From NCBI RefSeq assembly GCF_009755605.1, contig NZ_WPNZ01000020.1:124001-188000 (forward strand): a DNA stretch of 64,000 bases, in the 5' to 3' direction. This DNA is from Streptomyces typhae (GTDB taxonomy: Bacteria > Actinomycetota > Actinomycetes > Streptomycetales > Streptomycetaceae). Below, in pieces: positions 35,927 to 44,367 of this stretch (its first letter is position 1; each line of letters begins with the position of its first letter). The notes beneath the pieces were generated by a model that worked only from the letters and a program-made list of their open reading frames with translations, had not been told where the DNA came from and searched no databases. A program made the position numbers and the translations under genes.

Positions 35927-35963
35927 CTTGGATTTCCTAGTGCAGCTTACTTGGAAATCCAAG
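35927..35963. promoter_or_regulatory. AT-rich inverted repeat upstream of bkd cluster 2
   Basis: CTTGGATTTCC (35927-35937) and GGAAATCCAAG (35953-35963) are perfect reverse complements 15 bases apart, and both arms are also preceded by a direct TTACTTGGA word. The AT content stands out strongly from the surroundings. The rest of the gap 35818-36157 has a TAACGT -10-like box at 36011-36016 and no gene. Confidence 0.65.
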
Positions 35964-36157
35964 CAAAATTGCAGGTCAGACGGGGTTTCACAGTTTTGGG
36001 AGACACTGGGTAACGTGCTTGGAGAAGGGGCTCGCCGGAGCAACTGTCACGCCTTGTCCCGGCCGAGCCGCACCCACCCCGTGCGACGGGCCGGAATCGG
36101 GCGAGCCGTACTGGCCTGCCGGTGGACCCCGGGGGCCGGACCGACGGAGGAGCACAC

Positions 36158-37423
36158 GTGACCGTGGAGAGCACCGCCGCGCGCACACCGCGCAGCGCAG
36201 GCAGCGGCAGCAAGCGCGCCGCCAAGACTGTGAGCGCCAAGAAGGACTCCGCTCCGGGCCGGGGGACCCCGCGAGGGAAGAGCACCGCCCGGGGCAAGGG
36301 CGGGGCGGCAGGCAGCGGCGAGCCCGAGCTCGTACAGCTGCTCACGCCCGAAGGGGTACGGGTGGAGAACGCCGCGTACGACAGCTATGTCGCGGACCTC
36401 ACCCCGGACGACCTGCGTGCCCTCTACCGGGACATGGTCATCACCCGCCGCTTCGACGCCGAGGCCGTCACCCTGCAACGCCAGGGCGAGCTGGGCCTGT
36501 GGCCGTCGCTGCTCGGCCAGGAGGCCGCCCAGGTCGGCTCGGGACGCGCCACCCGGGAGAGCGACCACGTCTTCCCCACCTACCGCGAACACGGCGTCGC
36601 CTGGTGCAAGGGCGTCGACCCGACGCTCCTCCTCGGCATGTTCCGCGGTGTGAACAACGGCGGCTGGGACCCGAACACCAACGGCTTCCAGCTGTACACG
36701 ATCGTCATCGGTTCGCAGACGCTGCACGCCACGGGCTACGCGATGGGCGTGGCCTACGACGGCGCGGACAGCGCCGTGGTCGCCTACCTCGGCGACGGCG
36801 CCACCAGCCAGGGCGATGTCGCCGAGGCGTTCACGTTCTCCGCGGTCTACAACGCGCCGGTGGTGTTCTTCTGCCAGAACAACCAGTGGGCGATCTCCGA
36901 GCCGACGGAGAAGCAGAGCCGGGTGCCGCTGTACCAGCGCGCGCAGGGCTACGGCTTCCCCGGTGTCCGCGTCGACGGCAACGACGTGCTCGCCTGTCTC
37001 GCGGTCACCAAGTGGGCCCTGGAGCGGGCGCGCGCGGGCGAGGGCCCGGCGCTCATCGAGGCGTTCACGTACCGCATGGGCGCCCACACCACCTCCGACG
37101 ATCCGACGCGTTACCGGCGCGACGAGGAGCGCGAGGCGTGGGAGGCGAAGGACCCGATCAAGCGGCTGCGGGCGTTCCTGGAGTCCGAGGGTCACGCGGA
37201 TGAGGGATTTTTCGCGGAACTCGAGGCCGAGAGCGAGACGTTGGGCAAGCGAGTGCGGGACGTGGTGCGGACGATGCCGGACCCCGATGCCATGTCGATC
37301 TTCGAGAACGTCTACGCGGACGGTCACGCGCTCGTGGACGAGGAGCGCGCCGAGTTCGCCGCCTACGAGGCGTCGTTCGCGGACGAGCCGGTGAACGCTG
37401 CTACGGGCGGGGAGGCCAAGTAG
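36158..37423 (+). CDS. bkdA: Branched-chain 2-oxo acid dehydrogenase E1 alpha (cluster 2)
   Basis: 421 residues from GTG 36158, behind a good GGAGGAG site (GTG/ATG further up lacks one). The first 55 residues are Lys/Ser/Ala/Gly-rich and basic, unlike cluster 1. The thiamine site is GDGATSQGDVAEAFTFSAVYN with VFFCQNN, plus HVFPTYREHG and YRMGAHTTSDDPTRYR. It shows a different balance of residues from the cluster 1 protein (for example PSLLGQEAAQ against PSSTGQEASQ), so the two sets probably differ in substrate preference or timing. First gene of a three-gene operon. Confidence 0.92.
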   Translation: MTVESTAARTPRSAGSGSKRAAKTVSAKKDSAPGRGTPRGKSTARGKGGAAGSGEPELVQLLTPEGVRVENAAYDSYVADLTPDDLRALYRDMVITRRFDAEAVTLQRQGELGLWPSLLGQEAAQVGSGRATRESDHVFPTYREHGVAWCKGVDPTLLLGMFRGVNNGGWDPNTNGFQLYTIVIGSQTLHATGYAMGVAYDGADSAVVAYLGDGATSQGDVAEAFTFSAVYNAPVVFFCQNNQWAISEPTEKQSRVPLYQRAQGYGFPGVRVDGNDVLACLAVTKWALERARAGEGPALIEAFTYRMGAHTTSDDPTRYRRDEEREAWEAKDPIKRLRAFLESEGHADEGFFAELEAESETLGKRVRDVVRTMPDPDAMSIFENVYADGHALVDEERAEFAAYEASFADEPVNAATGGEAK

Positions 37424-37425
37424 TC

Positions 37426-38406
37426 ATGACGGTGAAGAAACTTCCGCTCGCGAAGGCGATCAACGAATCCCTGCGCACGGCGCTCGACGCGGACCCGAAG
37501 GTCGTCGTCATGGGCGAGGACGTCGGCAAGCTCGGCGGCGTGTTCCGGGTGACCGACGGCCTCCAGAAGGACTTCGGCGAGAACCGCGTCATCGACACCC
37601 CGCTCGCCGAGTCGGGCATCGTCGGCACGGCCATCGGCCTGGCCCTGCGCGGCTACCGACCGGTCGTGGAGATCCAGTTCGACGGCTTCGTCTTCCCCGC
37701 GTACGACCAGATCGTCACGCAGCTCGCGAAGATGCACGCCCGCGCGCTCGGCAAGATCAAGGTGCCCGTCGTCATCCGTATCCCCTACGGCGGCGGCATC
37801 GGCGCCGTGGAGCACCACAGCGAGTCCCCGGAGGCGCTGTTCGCGCACGTCGCGGGCCTGAAGGTGGTCTCGCCGTCGAACTCGTCGGACGCGTACTGGA
37901 TGCTCCAGCAGGCCATCCAGAGCGACGACCCGGTGATCTTCTTCGAGCCCAAGCGGCGGTACTGGGACAAGGGTGAGGTCAACACCGACGCCATCCCCGG
38001 CCCTCTGCACACGGCCCGTACGGTCCGCGAGGGCACGGACGCGACCCTCGTGGCGTACGGTCCGATGGTGAAGACCTGCCTGGAGGCCGCCGCGGCCGCC
38101 GCCGACGAGGGCAGGTCCCTGGAGGTCCTCGACCTGCGTTCGGTCTCGCCGATCGACTTCGACTCGGTGCAGGCGTCGGTGGAGCGGACGGGCCGCCTGA
38201 TCGTCGTGCATGAGGCGCCGGTGTTCTTCGGCTCCGGCGCGGAGATCGCGGCACGCATCACGGAGCGGTGCTTCTACCACCTGGAGGCGCCCGTGCTGCG
38301 GGTCGGCGGCTTCCACTCCCCGTATCCGCCCGCGCGGGTCGAAGAGGACTATCTGCCGGGCCTCGACCGGGTGCTCGACGCCGTCGACCGCTCGCTGGCG
38401 TACTGA
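37426..38406 (+). CDS. bkdB: Branched-chain 2-oxo acid dehydrogenase E1 beta (cluster 2)
   Basis: 326 residues, starting two bases after the E1-alpha stop. Shows VVMGEDVGKLGGVFRVTDGL, PLAESGIVGTAIGLALRG, EIQFDGFVFPAYDQ, RIPYGGGIGAVEHHSESPEA and LDLRSVSPID. It pairs with the E1-alpha chain just upstream; both chains are needed for the thiamine site. Closely similar to the beta chain of cluster 1, which suggests an old duplication of the whole operon. Confidence 0.95.
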   Translation: MTVKKLPLAKAINESLRTALDADPKVVVMGEDVGKLGGVFRVTDGLQKDFGENRVIDTPLAESGIVGTAIGLALRGYRPVVEIQFDGFVFPAYDQIVTQLAKMHARALGKIKVPVVIRIPYGGGIGAVEHHSESPEALFAHVAGLKVVSPSNSSDAYWMLQQAIQSDDPVIFFEPKRRYWDKGEVNTDAIPGPLHTARTVREGTDATLVAYGPMVKTCLEAAAAAADEGRSLEVLDLRSVSPIDFDSVQASVERTGRLIVVHEAPVFFGSGAEIAARITERCFYHLEAPVLRVGGFHSPYPPARVEEDYLPGLDRVLDAVDRSLAY

Positions 38407-38418
38407 GGGAAGAGGATC

Positions 38419-39924
38419 GTGACGACAATGACTGACACCACCTCGGCCGTCCGCGAGTTCAAGATGCCCGACGTGGGCGAGGGGCTCACCGAGGCGGAGA
38501 TCCTCAAGTGGTTCGTCGCCCCCGGCGACACCGTCACCGACGGACAGGTCGTGTGCGAGGTGGAGACGGCCAAGGCCGCCGTCGAACTGCCCATTCCGTT
38601 CGACGGTACGGTGCGGGAGCTCCGCTTCCCGGAAGGGTCCACGGTCGATGTGGGCCAGGTGATCATCACCGTCGGCGGGGCCGGGGACGCGCTTCCCGCG
38701 ACCGAGACCGAGGCCGAGACCCAGACCGAGGCCGTGGCCGCGCCCGCGGAGGCCGCGGCTGCCGCCCCGGCGCAGGCCGCCGCTCCCGCGGAGGAGGAGC
38801 AGAAGCCAGCCGGGCGTCAGCCGGTCCTCGTGGGGTACGGCGTCGCCGAGTCCTCGACCAAGCGGCGCCCCCGCAAGGGAGCCGCGGCCGACACGGGTAC
38901 GACGGCACCGGCACCGGCGGCTGCCGTCGCCCCCGGAGGCGGAGTCGAATCCGCAGCCGGAGCCGCATCCGGAGCCGGAGCCGGAGTGAACGGACACGGT
39001 GCGCGACCGCTCGCCAAGCCCCCGGTCCGCAAGCTCGCCAAGGACCTGGGCGTCGATCTCGCCGCCGTCACGCCGACCGGGCCCGACGGAATCATCACGC
39101 GCGAGGACGTGCACGCGGCCGTGGCCGCGCCGCAGGCGGCACCGCGGCCGGCGGCGCCCCAGGAGCAGCCCGTCGCGGCGGCGCAGGCGGCCCCGGAGGC
39201 CCCCGCGCCCGCGGCAGCGGGTGCCCGGGAGACCCGCATCCCGGTCAAGGGCGTCCGCAAGGCCACCGCGCAGGCGATGGTCGGCTCGGCGTTCACCGCG
39301 CCGCACGTCACGGAGTTCGTGACGGTGGACGTGACCCGCACGATGAAGCTGGTCGAGGAACTGAAGCAGGACCGGGCCTTCGAGGGCCTGCGGGTGAACC
39401 CGCTGCTTCTGATCTCCAAGGCGCTCCTGGTGGCGATCCGCCGCAACCCCGAGGTGAACGCCGCCTGGGATGAGGCGAACCAGGAGATCGTCCAGAAGCA
39501 CTATGTGAACCTGGGCATCGCCGCGGCCACGCCGCGCGGTCTGCTCGTACCGAACATCAAGGACGCGCACGACAAGACCCTGCCCGAGCTGGCCGCCGCG
39601 CTCGGCGACCTGGTGTCCACGGCCCGCGAGGGCAAGACGTCGCCCGGCGCCATGCAGGGCGGCACGGTGACGATCACGAACATCGGTGTCTTCGGCATCG
39701 ACACGGGCACGCCGATCCTGAACCCCGGCGAGTCCGCGATCCTCGCGGTCGGCGCCATCAAGCTCCAGCCGTGGGTCCACAAGGGCAAGGTGAAGCCGCG
39801 TCAGGTGACCACCCTCGGCCTCTCCTTCGACCACCGGCTGGTGGACGGGGAGCTGGGCTCCAAGGTGCTCGGCGACGTGGCGGCGATCCTGGAGCAGCCC
39901 AAGCGGCTGATGACCTGGTCGTAA
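38419..39924 (+). CDS. bkdC: Branched-chain 2-oxo acid dehydrogenase E2 (cluster 2)
   Basis: 501 residues from GTG 38419 with GGGAAG upstream; ATG 38428 is also possible. One lipoyl domain (Lys in VETAKAAVELP, about residue 50), an Ala/Pro/Glu linker, an E1/E3-binding domain (RPLAKPPVRKLAKDLGVDLAAV, about 195-235), a short linker and the catalytic domain with its His in LSFDHRLVDGELGSK. It is shorter than the cluster 1 E2 because the linkers are less expanded. No E3 gene follows; the lipoamide dehydrogenase must be shared from elsewhere. Confidence 0.94.
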   Translation: MTTMTDTTSAVREFKMPDVGEGLTEAEILKWFVAPGDTVTDGQVVCEVETAKAAVELPIPFDGTVRELRFPEGSTVDVGQVIITVGGAGDALPATETEAETQTEAVAAPAEAAAAAPAQAAAPAEEEQKPAGRQPVLVGYGVAESSTKRRPRKGAAADTGTTAPAPAAAVAPGGGVESAAGAASGAGAGVNGHGARPLAKPPVRKLAKDLGVDLAAVTPTGPDGIITREDVHAAVAAPQAAPRPAAPQEQPVAAAQAAPEAPAPAAAGARETRIPVKGVRKATAQAMVGSAFTAPHVTEFVTVDVTRTMKLVEELKQDRAFEGLRVNPLLLISKALLVAIRRNPEVNAAWDEANQEIVQKHYVNLGIAAATPRGLLVPNIKDAHDKTLPELAAALGDLVSTAREGKTSPGAMQGGTVTITNIGVFGIDTGTPILNPGESAILAVGAIKLQPWVHKGKVKPRQVTTLGLSFDHRLVDGELGSKVLGDVAAILEQPKRLMTWS

Positions 39925-39956
39925 CGCCCGCGGGCAGCAGAGCGGGCGGACAGCGA

Positions 39957-39988
39957 ACGGGGCCCACCGCACAGGCGGTGGGCCCCGT
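39957..39988. terminator. 14-bp hairpin terminator after bkd cluster 2
   Basis: ACGGGGCCCACCGC pairs perfectly with the bases 39975-39988 around ACAG. It lies between convergent genes, so it probably works both ways. Three GCCCGGGACACCTCGT-like direct repeats follow (about 39996-40037). Confidence 0.85.
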
Positions 39989-40052
39989 CCTCGCGCCCGG
40001 GACACCTCGTGCCCGGGACACCTCGTGCCCGGTACACCGGGGACAAGGATCG

Positions 40053-40967
40053 CTACGCGACCTTGAAGCCGTAGTCCATGATCTTCTTCGCGTCCTTGAT
40101 GCGGGCGGAGTTCGACGTGGACGTCAGCACCGTGCCGATGACGGTCTTGCCGTTGCGGGTCGCCGCGAAGACCAGGCAGTACTTGGCCTCCGTACCGGAG
40201 CCCGTCTTCACGCCGATCGCGCCCCGGTAGGAGCCGAGCAGCGCATTGGTGTTCTTCCACGGCGCCATGGTGCGGGTGGAGCCGGTCTTCGTCTTCGTCT
40301 TCGCCGTGTACGTCTTCGTCTTCACGACGGAGCGGAACAGCGAGTACTTCATGGAGTTGCTCGCGAGCTTCGTCAGGTCGCGCGGCGTCGAGTAGTTGGC
40401 GCCGTTGCTGATGCCGTCGAACGAGTCGAAGTGCGTGTTCTTCAGCTTCAGGTCCTTGGCCGTCTTGTTCATCTGGCCGATGAAGGACTTCACGCGGGCC
40501 GAGCGGGACGAGCCCTTGCCGAACTTGTCCGCGAGGGCGTACGCGGCGTCGCAGCCGGACGGCAGCATCAGCCCGTAGAGGAGCTGGCGGACCGTCACCT
40601 TGTCGCCCACGATGAGGCGGGCGCTGGAGGCGGTGTTGCGGACGATGTAGTCGCTGTACGCCTTCTGGATCGTGACCTTCGAGTCCAGGTTGAGGTTGCG
40701 CTGGCCGAGGACCACCCGGGCGGTCATTATCTTCGTCGTCGAGCCGGTGGCACGGCGGGTGTCCGCGGACTTCGTGAACAGCGTCTTGCCCGAGCCGTTG
40801 TTCATGAGGAAGCCGCCCTTGGCGGCGATCGACGGCTTGGGCGGCGCGGCGGCCTGGGCGGGCGACACCGCGACGCCCGTGGTCAGGACGGCTCCGGCGG
40901 TGACGGCGGCGGCCGCGCTTATACGGCGCACGCGCACGCCCGGGGTGCGGATTCTCAAGATGAACAC
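40053..40967 (-). CDS. K15-type serine DD-transpeptidase/carboxypeptidase
   Basis: 304 residues from GTG 40967 (AGGGA eight bases upstream; TTG 40958 is possible). A signal peptide covers the first 40 residues and ends at AQAA. The penicillin-binding motifs are S76-T-T-K79, S137-G-C139 and K254-T-G256. The cysteine in the second motif, in place of the usual SGN, and the spacings of 61 and 178 residues are the same as in the Streptomyces K15 enzyme (Ser35, Ser96, Lys213 by memory). Such enzymes trim or cross-link peptidoglycan stem peptides outside the membrane and are inhibited by penicillin. It is monocistronic. Confidence 0.92.
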   Translation of the reverse strand: MFILRIRTPGVRVRRISAAAAVTAGAVLTTGVAVSPAQAAAPPKPSIAAKGGFLMNNGSGKTLFTKSADTRRATGSTTKIMTARVVLGQRNLNLDSKVTIQKAYSDYIVRNTASSARLIVGDKVTVRQLLYGLMLPSGCDAAYALADKFGKGSSRSARVKSFIGQMNKTAKDLKLKNTHFDSFDGISNGANYSTPRDLTKLASNSMKYSLFRSVVKTKTYTAKTKTKTGSTRTMAPWKNTNALLGSYRGAIGVKTGSGTEAKYCLVFAATRNGKTVIGTVLTSTSNSARIKDAKKIMDYGFKVA

Positions 40968-41270
40968 TCCGTTGGTCCCTGCTGATGAGGTAGTTGACGG
41001 ATCTTTGTCCCAAATTCCCGTGAAATGCGGGCGACATGGGAGAGCCGCCACAGGGATGACGCATGAGAGACCTGAAGGGATGCACGCTCGCGAGGTAAAG
41101 ATGCGGCCAAGTGGTACGGGGGGAGTGCGCGGGTCGCGCCGTGCGGGTGGTCGCCGCGTGTCCGCGCGGGCGGCGACCTGTGCGTCCGGTGGAGCGGCGC
41201 CCTGCGCGTCCGGTGGAGTGGCGCCCTGTCCGGATCGTGGACCGCACTCCCCGTGTATACGTCTTGTATC
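40968..41270. other. Intergenic region with direct repeats
   Basis: About 300 bases between the divergent DD-peptidase and GntR genes. It contains two copies of CGTCCGGTGGAGYGGCGCCC and related GC words near 41175-41225. No gene or clean hairpin was seen. Confidence 0.45.
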
Positions 41271-41276
41271 TATGCT
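41271..41276 (+). promoter_or_regulatory. -10 box of a leaderless promoter (TATGCT)
   Basis: Six bases before ATG 41283. Just upstream, GTGTATAC and TTGTATCT form a spaced AT-rich pair (41253-41270), a likely operator for the GntR protein itself. Confidence 0.6.
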
Positions 41277-41282
41277 GTGCGC

Positions 41283-41963
41283 ATGCCAGCAGCCCCACCC
41301 GCACCCCCGGTCCCCGCCAAGTCCCTCAAGCAGCCCCCCGCCGCCGAGCGCGTCTACGCCCACGTCAAGGAGGGCGTCCTGGAGCGCCGCTACGAAGGCG
41401 GCACGCTCCTGACCGAGGGCGAGCTCGCCGAAGCCGTCGGGGTGTCCCGCACACCGGTGCGCGAGGCGCTGCTCAAGCTGGAGGTCGAGGGGCTGCTCCG
41501 GCTCTACCCGAAGAAGGGCGCCCTCGTCCTGCCGGTTTCCGCCCAGGAGATCGCCGACGTCGTGGAGACCCGGCTGCTCGTCGAGACCCACTCGGTGCGC
41601 AAGGCCGTGCCCGCGCCGCCCGGACTGCTCGCCCGCCTCACCGAGCTGCTCGAACAGCAGCGGGAGCAGGCCGCGGCCGGGGACTTCGCCGCGGCGGCGG
41701 TCACCGACCGCTGCTTCCACGCCGAGATCGTCCGCAGCGGCGGCAACGACATCCTGTCCCGCCTCTACGACCAGCTCCGCGACCGGCAGCTGCGGATGGG
41801 CGTCGCCGTGATGCACTCCCACCCCGACCGCATCGCCAAGACCCTCACCGAGCACGAGGAGATCCTCGCCGCGCTGACGGCGCAGGACACCGAGGCGGCC
41901 GTCGACGTGGTCACCCGGCACGTCGGCTGGTTCCAGAACCTCGCGCGGGGAGCGGCACGATGA
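41283..41963 (+). CDS. GntR-family regulator, FCD subfamily
   Basis: 226 residues from ATG 41283, set by the leaderless promoter. The N-terminal winged helix shows ERVYAHVKEGVLERRYEGGTLLTEGELAEAVGVSRTPVREALLKLEVEGL, and the C-terminal all-helical FCD domain has the metal ligand pattern with H in TDRCFHAEIVRSGGN and EHEEILAAL. FCD proteins sense small organic acids. It is coupled to the MFS gene by an ATGA overlap, so it most likely controls that transporter and itself. Confidence 0.93.
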   Translation: MPAAPPAPPVPAKSLKQPPAAERVYAHVKEGVLERRYEGGTLLTEGELAEAVGVSRTPVREALLKLEVEGLLRLYPKKGALVLPVSAQEIADVVETRLLVETHSVRKAVPAPPGLLARLTELLEQQREQAAAGDFAAAAVTDRCFHAEIVRSGGNDILSRLYDQLRDRQLRMGVAVMHSHPDRIAKTLTEHEEILAALTAQDTEAAVDVVTRHVGWFQNLARGAAR

Positions 41964-43303
41964 CCACCGGCGCGCCGACGGCCGGCGCGGGGCGCCTGCC
42001 GGGGGATCCGCCGGGGGGCCGCCGGGCCGTCCTCGTCTGGTCCGTTGGCGTCGCCGTCTACTTCGTCGCGGTCATCTTCCGCACCTCGCTCGGCGTCGCG
42101 GGTCTGGACGCCGCCGACCGCTTCCATGTCAACGCCTCGGCCCTGTCGACGTTCTCGATACTCCAGCTGTTGGTGTACGCGGGCATGCAGATACCCGTCG
42201 GCCTGATGGTGGACCGCCTCGGTACGAAGAAGGTCCTCACGTGCGGCGTGGTCCTGTTCACCCTCGGCCAGCTCGGCTTCGCGCTCTCGCCCTCGTACGG
42301 CGCGGCGCTCGCGTCGCGCGCGCTCCTCGGCTGCGGCGACGCGATGACGTTCATCAGCGTGCTGCGGCTCGGCACCCGCTGGTTCCCGGTCCGCCGCGGG
42401 CCGCTGGTCGCGCAGCTCGCCGGCCTGGTGGGCATGGCGGGCAACCTGGTCTCGACACTGGTCATCGCCCGCATGCTGCACGGGGTCGGCTGGACCGCCG
42501 CGTTCGCGGGCAGCTCCCTCGCCGGTGTCCTCGTCCTCGTCCTGATGGCCCTGTTCCTGAAGGATCACCCGGAGGGCCACGAGCCGGAGCCGGTCGCGCC
42601 GCGCCCCGGCGCGGGCGTGGGGGCGCGCGGCACGGGTCCGGGCTATGTACGTGAGCAGATCGCGCTGTCCTGGCGGGAGCCCGGCACCCGGCTCGGCCTG
42701 TGGGTGCACTTCACGACGCAGTTCCCCGCGATGGTGTTCCTGCTCCTGTGGGGCCTGCCCTTCCTCGTCGAGGCGCAGGGCCTGTCCCGGGGCGCGGCGG
42801 GGGACCTGCTCACGCTGGTCGTCCTCGCCAACATGGCGATAGGGCTCGTGTACGGGCAGGTCGTCGCCCGGCACCACGCGGCGCGGCTGCCGCTCGCGCT
42901 CGGCACGGTGGCGGCCACGGCGGTCATGTGGGCGGCCACGCTCGCCCACCCCGGCCACGCGCCGCTGTGGCTGCTCGTGGTGCTGTGCGTGGTGCTCGGC
43001 GCCTGCGGCCCCGCCTCGATGATCGGCTTCGACTTCGCGCGCCCCGCGAATCCGCCGGAGCGGCAGGGAACGGCGTCCGGCATCACCAACATGGGCGGTT
43101 TCCTCGCCTCGATGACGACGCTGCTGGCCATCGGCGTGCTGCTCGACGCGACCGGCGACAACTACCGCGTGGCCTTCTCGGCGGTCTTCGTCCTGGAGGC
43201 GATCGGCGTCAGCCAGATCCTGCGGCTGCGCAACCGGGCGGCGCGGCGGGAGCGGGAGCGGCTCGTGGCGAGCAGGGTGGAGACGGTGCACGTCCCGGTG
43301 TGA
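41960..43303 (+). CDS. MFS transporter controlled by the adjacent GntR
   Basis: 447 residues, with twelve membrane helices in two halves. Loop motif VDRLGTKKVL between helices 2 and 3 is the major-facilitator signature; the central loop is basic and Pro-rich. The sugar- or acid-uptake style (GQLGFALSPSYGAALASRALLGCGDA, later ITNMGGFLASMTTLLAIG) resembles nitrate/organic acid permeases more than drug pumps. The substrate is unknown, but should be linked to the ligand of the FCD regulator. Confidence 0.88.
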   Translation: MTTGAPTAGAGRLPGDPPGGRRAVLVWSVGVAVYFVAVIFRTSLGVAGLDAADRFHVNASALSTFSILQLLVYAGMQIPVGLMVDRLGTKKVLTCGVVLFTLGQLGFALSPSYGAALASRALLGCGDAMTFISVLRLGTRWFPVRRGPLVAQLAGLVGMAGNLVSTLVIARMLHGVGWTAAFAGSSLAGVLVLVLMALFLKDHPEGHEPEPVAPRPGAGVGARGTGPGYVREQIALSWREPGTRLGLWVHFTTQFPAMVFLLLWGLPFLVEAQGLSRGAAGDLLTLVVLANMAIGLVYGQVVARHHAARLPLALGTVAATAVMWAATLAHPGHAPLWLLVVLCVVLGACGPASMIGFDFARPANPPERQGTASGITNMGGFLASMTTLLAIGVLLDATGDNYRVAFSAVFVLEAIGVSQILRLRNRAARRERERLVASRVETVHVPV

Positions 43304-43338
43304 CGCGCTGCGACGCGGAAGGGCCGGCTCCGACGGCC

Positions 43339-43364
43339 GGGTTCCGGGCCCTGCCCCGGAACCC
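43339..43364. terminator. Hairpin terminator between convergent genes
   Basis: GGGTTCCGGG pairs with CCCGGAACCC around six bases; GGCCGG/CCGGCC words just outside extend the stem. Confidence 0.75.
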
Positions 43365-43375
43365 CCGGCCGGCGG

Positions 43376-44200
43376 CTACGGCGTGACGGCGAAGTCCCGC
43401 AGGATCGCGTCGCCGAGGTCCTGGTCGCCCTCGACCTTCACCTGGTCCCTGACCGCCGCGTACGACACCCGCCCGCAGGCGAGGCGGAAGTAGACGTCCC
43501 ACTCCATGGCGATGGTGGCGAGCGGACCGAGGGAGGGGGCGTTGTCGACGGTGGCCTTGCCCTCCGCGTCGACACGCACGGTGCGCAGGAACTCCACGGG
43601 TCCGCCGACGTCGAAGACGACCGCCGAGCTCGCGGGGGCGCCCGCCTTCTCCGCGACGACCTTCGGCAGGCCCTGGAGCAGCAGGTCACGGGCGACGTAG
43701 GCGCCCGGCGAATCGAGGTTCCCCGGCTTGTTCAGGGCCGTGCGCAGGTCCTGCTCGTGCACCCAGACGTCGAACGCCCGCACCCGCGAGGCCACTTCCA
43801 GGGTCTGCTCGCTGCCGAGCGGGCCGCGGATCTTCGTCGACGGGTCGCGGTTCTCGTTCCGCAGCTGCCGGGAGCGGCGGATGATGGTGTACTCCAGCTC
43901 GGAGGTCATCTCCGGCGCGGTGTGATGGCGGCGGACGTCGACCTGCATCTCCATGTACCGCTGGCTCTCGGTCTGTACGTGGTACAGGTCCCGGGGCAGC
44001 GTGTGGATCGGCCGCGGGTCGCCCAGCATCTCGCAGTCCATGCCGATGACGTGGGACACGACGTCCCGCACCGACCAGGCCGGGCAGGGGGTCGCGCGGT
44101 TCCACTCACTCTCCACGAGGGGTGAGACCAGCTCGGATATCGCTTCCACTGCGTGGGTCCAGGCATCGGCGTAGGTTTGAAGGCTGGGATGGAGACTCAC
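43376..44200 (-). CDS. Mycothiol-dependent maleylpyruvate isomerase-like enzyme
   Basis: 274 residues from GTG 44200, with GAGGGG ahead. The N-terminal DinB-like bundle shows the actinobacterial signature SEWNRATPCPAWSVRDVVSHVIGMD, followed by RAFDVWVHEQDLRTAL (metal-binding His and Asp) and a C-terminal sterol-carrier-like part. The family uses mycothiol as a thiol cofactor, usually with zinc, for isomerisation or transfer reactions. The true substrate cannot be told. It lies next to, and reads away from, the nitrilase gene, 167 bases apart. Confidence 0.88.
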   Translation of the reverse strand: MSLHPSLQTYADAWTHAVEAISELVSPLVESEWNRATPCPAWSVRDVVSHVIGMDCEMLGDPRPIHTLPRDLYHVQTESQRYMEMQVDVRRHHTAPEMTSELEYTIIRRSRQLRNENRDPSTKIRGPLGSEQTLEVASRVRAFDVWVHEQDLRTALNKPGNLDSPGAYVARDLLLQGLPKVVAEKAGAPASSAVVFDVGGPVEFLRTVRVDAEGKATVDNAPSLGPLATIAMEWDVYFRLACGRVSYAAVRDQVKVEGDQDLGDAILRDFAVTP

Positions 44201-44367
44201 GGGACCCCTCGGGCGGTCGTACGCGGGCGGTGGGTGTCTTGGGATGCTCGGGGGCCCGGGGGGTACCCCCGGAAAGGCACAGTACGCTGCCCGCGGGCAC
44301 CCCGGCAGTGCTTTCGTGTGACGATCGTAGGCCTAGTTGACGGCTCGAATGCCAGGACGGTGGTAGT

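Noticed and set aside
37363..41304. 1313-codon open frame on the minus strand across bkdABC and the DD-peptidase
   Set aside because: Antisense shadow produced by third-position G/C bias; composition is Arg/His/Gly/Leu-rich with no domain, and well-supported genes lie on the other strand.
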